Assembly: GCA_041600915.1 (NCBI GenBank)
Contig: JBFIJC010000223.1
Span: forward strand, 1-6,425
Source of the DNA: Nitrogeniibacter sp041600915
GTDB lineage: Bacteria; Pseudomonadota; Gammaproteobacteria; Burkholderiales; Rhodocyclaceae
Direction of reading: 5' to 3'
Length of the DNA: 6,425 bases
This document shows positions 1-5,491 of the stretch, one piece after another. Each line of letters begins with the position of its first letter. The first letter of the stretch is position 1. The notes below the pieces were generated by a model. It saw only the letters and a program-made list of their open reading frames with translations. It made no database searches and was not told the DNA's origin. A program made the translations under genes and the position numbers.

Positions 1-368
1 CCCGGCGTCACGCCTTCTTCGTAGGGATAGAAGGGGAACATCTTGCGGTAACGCGCGACCACTTCGCCTTGCGGGTTGATCACCGAGGCGGTGTTGTAGA
101 TCTTGTCGCCGCTCTTCTCAAAGATGGACCCCGGCAGCAGCCAGATGCCGTATTTGCGGGCCATCTCCTGCATTTCGGCTTCGAAGTCGCACGGAAACTC
201 GCGGGCGGCATAGGTCAGCGGGCCGAAGGCGCACAGCTCGCTGAACACCACCATCTGCACCCAGGGGTAGAGATTCATGGTGATGTCGAGCTTGAGCTTC
301 ATGCGTTCGACGTTCGACTCGATGGCCGAGACGTTCATCTGGATGCCGGCAATGGCAAAAGGCTTCAC
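1..368 (-). CDS. Nitrilase-superfamily carbon-nitrogen hydrolase, N-terminal part (cut by left edge)
   Basis: The gene starts at GTG (368-366) and is open for 122 codons to the window edge, with no internal stop. The start is set by an AGGAG Shine-Dalgarno at 380-376, 7 nt upstream. The protein begins KPFAIAGIQMNV, the first beta strand typical of the CN-hydrolase fold (PF00795). It then shows VVFSELCAFGP with the expected catalytic base Glu44, and VVARYRKMFPFYPYEEG with the expected catalytic Lys109. The nucleophilic Cys of the Glu-Lys-Cys triad lies beyond the edge, so activity cannot be confirmed. Members hydrolyse non-peptide C-N bonds (nitriles, amides, carbamoyl compounds) and are cytoplasmic; there is no signal peptide here. 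Substrate cannot be read from this part: it could be an aliphatic amidase-like, nitrilase-like or generic hydrolase. It is divergent from the gene at 659 across 290 bp. Confidence 0.9.
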   Translation of the reverse strand, partial: MKPFAIAGIQMNVSAIESNVERMKLKLDITMNLYPWVQMVVFSELCAFGPLTYAAREFPCDFEAEMQEMARKYGIWLLPGSIFEKSGDKIYNTASVINPQGEVVARYRKMFPFYPYEEGVTP

Positions 369-375
369 GTGTGAT

Positions 376-380
376 CTCCT
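376..380 (-). promoter_or_regulatory. Ribosome binding site of the CN-hydrolase gene
   Basis: AGGAG on the minus strand lies 7 nt before the GTG start codon at 368. It decides that start: I found no in-frame ATG with a comparable Shine-Dalgarno nearby. Confidence 0.75.
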
Positions 381-423
381 GAATTCGGGTGGATCGCGCC
401 TGGCGCGTTGACCGGGTGGGCGC

Positions 424-451
424 GGTATCGGTTGCGGCGAACCGATGGCAA
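424..451 (-). promoter_or_regulatory. Candidate promoter with an operator-like palindrome for the CN-hydrolase gene
   Basis: On the minus strand TTGCCA (451-446, five of six bases of the -35 consensus) is followed after 16 nt by GATACC (429-424, a weak three-of-six -10). The space between them is almost exactly a palindrome, ATCGGTT-6 nt-AACCGAT (427-446), with perfect 7-bp arms. A regulator dimer bound there would cover the promoter spacer. The distance to the GTG start would leave a leader of roughly 50 nt. The palindrome is directly visible. The promoter reading is an inference and the -10 is poor. Confidence 0.3.
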
Positions 452-658
452 GGCAGGGCGGCGTCGGCGGGCGCGATCATGCGCAGTGGTCCGTGCGTCC
501 TTTGCCTGCCTGCGCAAAAAAAACTGGCGACCGAGTCTAGCAGAGGGCTTCGGGCGAATTGGTGTCCGAAAAATGATCGGGCGCTGACTACGCTCTACGT
601 TGGCTGCCGCCAGCACGTCGCCATTGCCGCCGCCATCAAAGCCCCGGACAATGTCAGC

Positions 659-1264
659 ATGGACCCAATCGTATTGCTTGTCATGGCCGGCCTTGCCGCC
701 TACACCCTTAAAACCCAGGATCAGCGCCGGCGCATCGCCTTGCTGGGCACCCATCTGCAGAACTACAGCCTCGAAAAGCACATGGAAACCCTCACCGAGG
801 GCTATCTGCGCGCGCTTGGCGAAAGCGATGCCGAGCGCAGCGAACAGATCTGGGGCCTCATGCGGGCCAACGAAACGGCGCTGAGCGAACAGCTCGGCCG
901 GCTCGCCCAGGACATGAGCCGACTCGACGCCGAGGCCGTGCGCATCAGCAAGCTTGCCTGGGCGATTCCCTTTGCCGATCGCCTGTTTCCGACTGCGACC
1001 TTCGATTTGCGCAAGGCGATCAGCATTCACGCCCAGGGCGTCGCCAACGCGATTGACGATCACCCCGCCCGCAGCGACAAGGACAAGGCCTTTACCGTGA
1101 TGGCCGAGATGTACCTGTTTCAACACACCTGCCACTGGTATTGCCGCTCAAAAACGGTCGCCAGCGCACGGCTGATGGCGCGCCACCGAACGGCCTATGC
1201 GCAGGTGCTGGCTGCGGTGTCGCCCGATACCCGGCGGGCCTACACCAATCTGATCGAAGGCTGA
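659..1264 (+). CDS. Conserved-looking hypothetical membrane-anchored protein with CHWYC motif
   Basis: The product is 201 residues and I do not recognise a named family. The reading frame is open back to 389, but the ATG at 659 is preferred: it begins a clean protein (MDPIVLLVMAGLAAYTL), whereas the upstream translation looks like non-coding sequence. No strong Shine-Dalgarno is visible before it. Residues about 3-17 form one hydrophobic segment, probably a membrane anchor. It is followed by basic residues (KTQDQRRR), suggesting a cytoplasmic body by the positive-inside rule. Residues about 25-100 are charged and helical (repeated E/L/R-rich stretches). The C-terminal half holds IPFADRLFPTATFDLRKAISIHAQG and then HTCHWYCRSKTVASARLMARHR, where Cys158 and Cys162 flank HWY. 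That CxxxC-type pair with His159 could bind a metal or form a disulfide, but this is only a guess. It converges with the DASS transporter gene. Its 3' end is included in an imperfect direct repeat (see 1252-1500). Confidence 0.8.
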   Translation: MDPIVLLVMAGLAAYTLKTQDQRRRIALLGTHLQNYSLEKHMETLTEGYLRALGESDAERSEQIWGLMRANETALSEQLGRLAQDMSRLDAEAVRISKLAWAIPFADRLFPTATFDLRKAISIHAQGVANAIDDHPARSDKDKAFTVMAEMYLFQHTCHWYCRSKTVASARLMARHRTAYAQVLAAVSPDTRRAYTNLIEG

Positions 1265-1305
1265 GGCCTGCTGCCGACGGCGGTGTCACATCGCCCGATG
1301 GGCGG
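1252..1305 (+). repeat. Imperfect 54-nt direct repeat, copy 1, overlapping the 3' end of the 659-1264 gene
   Basis: This segment aligns without gaps to 1447-1500, offset 195 bp, with about 41 of 54 bases identical by eye. The shared blocks are GATCGAAG, CTGA (including the stop codon here), GCCGACGGCGGTG, and TGGGCGG at the end. The copy starts inside the last codons of the hypothetical gene and continues past its stop. Confidence 0.6.
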
Positions 1306-1325
1306 CGTGTGTCGTGGGCCGCGAT

Positions 1326-1352
1326 GGTGGGCGGCGAGCCGCCCACCCTACG
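1326..1352. repeat. REP-like palindromic element, copy A
   Basis: This 27-nt element is the exact reverse complement of 1487-1513. Its core is a hairpin with 9-bp arms GGTGGGCGG/CCGCCCACC around a CGAG tetraloop, followed by CTACG. It lies 61 nt after the stop of the hypothetical gene, between convergent genes, as REP/BIME elements usually do. It has no T-tract, so it is not a canonical intrinsic terminator. It could stabilise 3' ends or help Rho-dependent termination. Confidence 0.8.
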
Positions 1353-1446
1353 GATCACTGGCGCCAGGGGGGATTACGCCAGCGGCAGCCGCGCGGCGTG
1401 CTCGCCTTGATGTGTGCCGCGAGACCAATGCATAGCGGGATTTTCC

Positions 1447-1500
1447 GATCGAAGCCTGACACCCGTCGCCGACGGCGGTGCCACGTCGTAGGGTGGGCGG
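1447..1500 (+). repeat. Imperfect 54-nt direct repeat, copy 2
   Basis: This is the partner of 1252-1305. It runs into REP-like element B, so the two repeat types overlap at 1487-1500. It contains GATCGAAG, CTGA and GCCGACGGCGGTG in the same spacing as copy 1. No reading frame ends at this copy's CTGA. Confidence 0.6.
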
Positions 1501-1513
1501 CTCGCCGCCCACC
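1487..1513. repeat. REP-like palindromic element, copy B
   Basis: This is an exact 27-nt inverted copy of 1326-1352, beginning CGTAGGGTGGGCGG. It forms the same 9-bp, tetraloop hairpin. It lies 9 nt after the stop codon of the minus-strand DASS gene, so it would form a hairpin at that transcript's 3' end. Together with copy A it frames a 188-bp BIME-like unit (1326-1513). Confidence 0.8.
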
Positions 1514-1522
1514 AAGGCCGCA

Positions 1523-2857
1523 TCACACCAGCGTCAGCACACCGGCCGCCACCGCGACCAGCACCGGATACACCAGCAGCGATACCCACAGCCCGGCGCG
1601 GATCATCACCCGCTGGGGCACATGGCCGCTGCCGAACACGATGGCGTTGGGCGGGGTGGCCACCGGGAGCAAAAAGGCGCAGGAGGTGCCCACGGCCACC
1701 ATCACCGCCAGCGTGGTCGAGTCGATCTGCGGTGCCAGGCCAATGAACAGCGGGATCAGCAGCGCAGCGCTGGCGGTGTTGCTGGTCACCTCGGTGATCA
1801 GCAGCGCGAACAGAATCATCAGCGCCAGGCAGACGAAGGCGGGCAGGGTTTCGAGCGGGCCGCCGAGTTGCCCCGCCAGCCAGGCTGCCGCGCCGCTCTC
1901 GGCCAGGGCCTTGCTCAGGGTGAGGCCGCCGCCAAACAGCAGCAGCACGCCCCAGTCGGTGCTGCGCTCGACGGCTTTCCACTCAGTCAGGCGCAGGGCG
2001 TGCAGCATCACCAGCGCAAACACGGCAACGGCTGCGTCGTAGCCGCGACCCATCTCCAGCCAGGCGTTCAATGGCGCGCCAAACACCCATAGCAAAACGG
2101 TGCCGCCAAACAGCGCCAGCATCTGCTTTTGCGGCCGGGTCCAGTCGGCCTGTGGCGGCGGCAGCTCGACTTCGGCGCTCAGGTCGGGCTTGAGCGCGAA
2201 GCGTAGCGCGATGTCCATCAAGGGCATCAAGATGGCCACCAGGGGCAGCCCCCACACCAGCCAGCCGGCAAAGCCCAGCCCCACTTGTGCGGCGGCAATG
2301 GCATTGGGCGGGCTGCCCACCAGCGTGCCGATGCCGCCGATGTTGGCCGAAAAGGCCACGCCCAGCAGCACATACATATAGCTTGAGCGATAGCGCTCGA
2401 TCGGCAGCGAGGCCAGCAAGCCGAGCGCCAGCGGCAGCATCATGGCGGCCGTGGCGGTGTTGCTGATCCACATCGACAAGAAGGCGGTGAGCCCAAACAG
2501 CCAGCGCGCGGCGTGGTCGAGCCGGTTGCCGGCGCGGCGGATGACTTGCGCGGCCATCCAGCGGTCCAGCCCCTGTCGCTGCAAACCGGCGGCGAGCGCG
2601 AAGCCGCCGAGGAACAGGAAGATCACCGGGTCGGCGAACTGCTTGAGCGCGCCGTCGAAGGGCAGCACGCCGCTGACGGCGGCCAGCAGGGGCACGAGCA
2701 CGGCGGTGACGCTTACATGCAGCGCCTCGGTGGTCCATAGCCAGGCGATGGTCGCCACCAGCGCCAGTCCGCCGCCGGTGGGCCCGAGCGAGGGGGTGAG
2801 TGCCAGGTTCAGGCCGAGGAAGAGTCCGACCGCGATACCGAGATTGAACATCCGCAT
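1523..2857 (-). CDS. DASS/SLC13-family sodium-coupled anion symporter
   Basis: This inner-membrane carrier has 444 residues, a usual length for the divalent anion:Na+ symporter family. The whole chain is hydrophobic, with about ten or more membrane segments. The inverted-repeat architecture shows in two SNT motifs, ISNTATAAMM (Ser132-Thr134) and TSNTASAALL (Ser359-Thr361). In VcINDY such motifs line the Na+ and carboxylate sites. Each is followed by a proline-asparagine motif: GGIGTLVGSPPNAI (181-187) and LPVATPPNAIVFGSG (398-411, the PROSITE Na:sulfate symporter signature region). WGVLLLFGGGLTLSKAL around 302-318 is also typical. Likely substrates are C4-dicarboxylates or related anions; sulfate cannot be excluded from sequence alone. 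Two in-frame ATGs occur (2857 and 2851), neither with a good Shine-Dalgarno. The gene is divergent from the TonB receptor gene and ends 9 nt before REP-like element B. Confidence 0.92.
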   Translation of the reverse strand: MRMFNLGIAVGLFLGLNLALTPSLGPTGGGLALVATIAWLWTTEALHVSVTAVLVPLLAAVSGVLPFDGALKQFADPVIFLFLGGFALAAGLQRQGLDRWMAAQVIRRAGNRLDHAARWLFGLTAFLSMWISNTATAAMMLPLALGLLASLPIERYRSSYMYVLLGVAFSANIGGIGTLVGSPPNAIAAAQVGLGFAGWLVWGLPLVAILMPLMDIALRFALKPDLSAEVELPPPQADWTRPQKQMLALFGGTVLLWVFGAPLNAWLEMGRGYDAAVAVFALVMLHALRLTEWKAVERSTDWGVLLLFGGGLTLSKALAESGAAAWLAGQLGGPLETLPAFVCLALMILFALLITEVTSNTASAALLIPLFIGLAPQIDSTTLAVMVAVGTSCAFLLPVATPPNAIVFGSGHVPQRVMIRAGLWVSLLVYPVLVAVAAGVLTLV

Positions 2858-2989
2858 GGGCTGTGTCCAGGGTGAGGGCGTCTGTGATCAGTCTACGCGA
2901 AGAAAGGTGGAGGTTCAGGCGCGGCGGGCGATTCGGGCGGGGTGCCGATATGCCACAGGGTGCCGTTCGGCGGCTGATACGGGACTACC

Positions 2990-3024
2990 CTTCAGATACT
3001 TTGTGAGGGTTCGTTATCCTGAAG
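2990..3024 (+). promoter_or_regulatory. Weak candidate promoter within an inverted repeat, upstream of the TonB receptor gene
   Basis: TTCAGA (2991-2996) and TATCCT (3015-3020) each match four of six consensus bases at 18-nt spacing. The same stretch carries inverted arms CTTCAG (2990-2995) and CTGAAG (3019-3024). These extend inward through ATA/TAT with one bulged base. They could be an operator or the stem of a leader hairpin. The rest of the divergent region 2858-3115 shows nothing I can name. I did not find a cobalamin, TPP or c-di-GMP riboswitch signature. Confidence 0.25.
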
Positions 3025-3104
3025 CAAGTGGCGGGCTTTTGTACGTTGACCCTGCGGGGGGCGCGTGAGAGCCTTGCCGCCCCATAAGAATCAACAATAC
3101 GATC

Positions 3105-3110
3105 AGGGAG
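3105..3110 (+). promoter_or_regulatory. Ribosome binding site deciding the receptor start
   Basis: AGGGAG lies 5 nt before the GTG at 3116. This supports that codon over the in-frame GTG at 3065, which would add 17 residues before the signal peptide. Confidence 0.7.
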
Positions 3111-3115
3111 TTTTC

Positions 3116-5218
3116 GTGGCTTTTCGTTTTGTGCGCGACGCGTCGTTTCGCCGCGTGCTGCCGGCGTGCGGCATGGCATTGTTTGTTTTTACGACTGGCG
3201 CCCAGGCCAGTGAAGCCGATGCCTTTTTCGAGGACATCCCGATGGTGTTGACGGCCTCGCGTCTGGCCCAGTCGCCCATGTCGGCGCCTGCGCCGGTCAG
3301 CCTGATCGACCGCGAGATGATCGAAGCTTCGGGCTTCACCGAGATTCATGATTTGCTGCGCCTCGTGCCCGGCTTCATGGTGGCTGACTGGCCCAGCGGC
3401 TCGCCGACCGTGGCCAACCATGGCATTGGCGACGCCTTTGACCGGCGCATCAAGGTGCTGATCGATGGGCGGATGGTCAATAACCCGATCTGGGGCGACA
3501 CCCAGTGGGACAACCTCACCATCCGCGTCGACGACATCGAGCGTATCGAAGTGGTGCGCTCGGCCAACGGCGGCGCCTATGGGGCAAACGCCTTTCAGGG
3601 TGTGATCAATATCATCACGCGCTCACCGGCGGCCGATGACGGCTACGTCGTGGTCGCGCGTCAGGGCGTGGATGGTTTCTACGATCACGGTGTGCGGCTC
3701 AATGGCCCGGCGGGCAATCTCATTGACTGGCGCCTGTCAGCATCGACGCGCGGCGCCACCAATTTTGATCCCCACGCCAACAGCAAAGGCGTGTTCCGCG
3801 AGCAAGAGGCCTTCTGGCGCAATGTCCTCAACCTGCAGGCGGTGACGCAGCTCAGCCCGCAGGACCAGCTGCGCGTGCACTTCGGGCTCAGCCAGGGCGT
3901 CGATGAGCGAGGCTACCCGGCGCAAGGCACCGATCTTCGTGACTCGCGGCTCAATCCGGTGCAGGACGGCGATGTCAGCAACCAGACCGTTCATGTGGAC
4001 TGGACGCATAGCTACAGCCCCACCTCCGATCTCACGCTGCAGTATGACTACCAGGGCCAGCAGCTGCGTCGCGCCTGGGACATCGACGTCAATGGCGACG
4101 GCAGCCGTATCGTCTCCGCCGAGCGCGATGTCGACATCAAGGTCAATTCCATCGAGCTGCAACTGACCGGGCAATTGCTGCCCTCGGTGCACGCCCTCAT
4201 TGGCGCAGGCGCCCGCCACGAGCGCGTACGCTCGCCGGCCTATTTCGACACCGACGCCGCGCTCACCGCCACCTATTGGCAAAGCTTTGGCAACCTCACC
4301 TGGCAGGCCACCGACGCGCTCGCCATCAACCTGGGCGCCACTTACGAGCACCACGACTACAGCGGCAAGCTGTTTTCGCCGCGTCTGGCATTCAACTACG
4401 CGCTGACCCCGACGGCCGGCCTGCGTCTGTCGGCCGGCAAAGCCCACCGCGCACCCTCGCTCATCGAGTCGCATGGCCTCGAAACCCTGCGCGAGAACGG
4501 CTCCATCATCAACGTGGGCTACAACGCCGCGAAGGACGTCGACCCCGAAGAGATGCGTTTCTTTGAACTCGGCCTCGTCGCCCGGCCTGCGCGCGGGCTG
4601 TCGGTCGACATGCGCGTCTTCCGAGAGTCGTATTCGGGCTACCTCGACAGCCAGAGCTGCCGGCTGCCCACCTCCAAAAACCCCAACCCGACCTCCGACC
4701 CCTGCATCGCGCTGGGCATTGCGCCGCCGCCGGGCTGGTCCACGGCCAGCGCGCTCACCAACAACAATGGCAAGACCTGGCGCTTTCTCAACCTTGGCAG
4801 CTTTGTCGCCAAGGGCGGCGAATACACCGTCGACTGGCGCAAGCAGGGCTGGGGTCGCGTCATTTTTTCGCAGGCTTACATCACGCTCAAGGCCAGCGAA
4901 GACCTCGTCGATCGCGACATCGAGCTGAGCGCACCGCTGCTCACCACCTCGCTGCTGTTGATCAAGGATCTCCCCGGCCGCTGGCGCGCCAGCCTCGGCT
5001 ACTACCACAACGACGACATGTACTGGCTCAACCAGGGCGACCGCGTACCCAACCGCGATCGCATCGACCTGCGCCTTGCCCGCCGTTTTGGCCCGATCGG
5101 CGCCGAAAGCGAATTCGCCTTCGTTGTGCGTCATCTCGGCGAGAAGTACACCGAGTTCCACGAAGGCCGCTACCGCCACGAACCGCAAATCTTCGCCAGT
5201 CTGCGGCTGGTGTGGTGA
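3116..5218 (+). CDS. TonB-dependent outer-membrane receptor
   Basis: The product has 700 residues from the GTG at 3116, chosen because AGGGAG precedes it and the signal peptide then starts normally (MAFRFVRDASFRR, hydrophobic core LPACGMALFVF, likely cleavage AQA31/S32). DIPMVLTASR (40-49) is a Ton-box-like segment. The plug domain (PF07715, about 50-165) shows SLIDREMIEASGFTEIHDLLRLVPGF, KVLIDGRMVNN and RIEVVRSANGGAYGANAFQGVINIITR. The remainder is a 22-strand-type beta barrel (PF00593) ending in RLVW, the terminal aromatic expected for BAM insertion. It would import a scarce ligand (siderophore, cobalamin, metal chelate or oligomer) using TonB-ExbBD energy. The ligand is not evident, and no transport partner or regulator is adjacent. 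Oddities are DIDVNGDGS (322-330), a calcium-loop-like motif, and the only two mature cysteines (515 and 530), both in predicted surface loops. Confidence 0.93.
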   Translation: MAFRFVRDASFRRVLPACGMALFVFTTGAQASEADAFFEDIPMVLTASRLAQSPMSAPAPVSLIDREMIEASGFTEIHDLLRLVPGFMVADWPSGSPTVANHGIGDAFDRRIKVLIDGRMVNNPIWGDTQWDNLTIRVDDIERIEVVRSANGGAYGANAFQGVINIITRSPAADDGYVVVARQGVDGFYDHGVRLNGPAGNLIDWRLSASTRGATNFDPHANSKGVFREQEAFWRNVLNLQAVTQLSPQDQLRVHFGLSQGVDERGYPAQGTDLRDSRLNPVQDGDVSNQTVHVDWTHSYSPTSDLTLQYDYQGQQLRRAWDIDVNGDGSRIVSAERDVDIKVNSIELQLTGQLLPSVHALIGAGARHERVRSPAYFDTDAALTATYWQSFGNLTWQATDALAINLGATYEHHDYSGKLFSPRLAFNYALTPTAGLRLSAGKAHRAPSLIESHGLETLRENGSIINVGYNAAKDVDPEEMRFFELGLVARPARGLSVDMRVFRESYSGYLDSQSCRLPTSKNPNPTSDPCIALGIAPPPGWSTASALTNNNGKTWRFLNLGSFVAKGGEYTVDWRKQGWGRVIFSQAYITLKASEDLVDRDIELSAPLLTTSLLLIKDLPGRWRASLGYYHNDDMYWLNQGDRVPNRDRIDLRLARRFGPIGAESEFAFVVRHLGEKYTEFHEGRYRHEPQIFASLRLVW

Positions 5219-5280
5219 GCATGGCAACGGCCGGCCACCAGGCGCACCGCCTTCCAGCACGACACCGGCCTACCCCCAAT

Positions 5281-5368
5281 CGGTAGGGCGGATAAGCCGC
5301 AGGCGCATCCGCCATGGTGCCGCTTGGCAGCGCTGCCGGCGGATGCGCTGCGCTTATCCGCCCTACGG
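5281..5368. repeat. Second REP-like inverted pair (BIME-like)
   Basis: The left arm 5281-5313 (CGGTAGGGCGGATAAGCC...) and right arm 5338-5368 (...CTTATCCGCCCTACGG) are near-exact reverse complements. The left arm has two extra bases. The 24-nt centre contains a perfect 12-bp palindrome, GGCAGCGCTGCC (5326-5337). The unit lies 62 nt after the receptor stop and could form a long cruciform or RNA hairpin at its 3' end. There is no T-tract. The family differs in sequence from the elements at 1326 and 1487. Related GTAGGGCGGATAAGC elements are, from memory, common between genes in many proteobacteria. Confidence 0.8.
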
Positions 5369-5465
5369 CCTGCGATGCGCCCGTTCGTAAAATCGTGACA
5401 GAGCGCCGGCAGAGGCGGGCGGTCGAAGGATTGCGCCCCCGGTGTAAGGCCTGCCCCGTCCAGAC

Positions 5466-5487
5466 GGTCTCACTCTCCAAGGAGACC
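5466..5487 (+). promoter_or_regulatory. msrA ribosome binding site, possibly masked by a hairpin
   Basis: The Shine-Dalgarno AAGGAG (5479-5484) lies 7 nt before the msrA ATG, a strong match at good spacing. GGTCTC (5466-5471) is the exact complement of GAGACC (5482-5487), with a 10-nt loop between them. A 6-bp hairpin could therefore pair with part of the Shine-Dalgarno. The ribosome site is well supported; the regulatory hairpin is only a possibility. No clear sigma-70 promoter is visible in 5369-5465. Confidence 0.6.
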
Positions 5488-5491
5488 TCAC

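Noticed and set aside
389..658. Upstream extension of the 659-1264 gene to the ATG at 389
   Set aside because: The added 90 residues look like translated non-coding sequence (clusters of Arg/Ala/Cys, no pattern), and the extension would nearly fill the divergent promoter region. The hydrophobic N-terminus starts cleanly at 659.
365..1135. Minus-strand open frame of 256 codons opposite the hypothetical gene
   Set aside because: The translation is low-information and overlaps the well-supported GTG start region of the CN-hydrolase; the plus-strand frame at 659-1264 looks far more protein-like.
1326..1513. Intrinsic terminators or a CRISPR-like array at the palindromic repeats
   Set aside because: The hairpins lack a following T-tract, there are only two inverted copies, and there is no regular spacer series.
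1374..2738. Several open frames on both strands across the DASS transporter gene
   Set aside because: They are shadows of the transporter coding sequence. Their translations are Arg/Ala/Gln-rich without domains, while the 1523-2857 frame has the SNT and PPN motifs.
2940..3115. Possible riboswitch in the receptor leader
   Set aside because: TonB receptor leaders often carry cobalamin riboswitches, so I looked for the B12 box and for TPP and c-di-GMP signatures. None of the conserved cores is present.
3737..5260. Long minus-strand open frame (about 507 codons) opposite the TonB receptor gene
   Set aside because: It lies wholly antisense to a clear receptor gene, its translation is Ala/Gly/Val/Arg-rich with no domain, and such frames are common in GC-rich DNA because stops are rare opposite biased codons.
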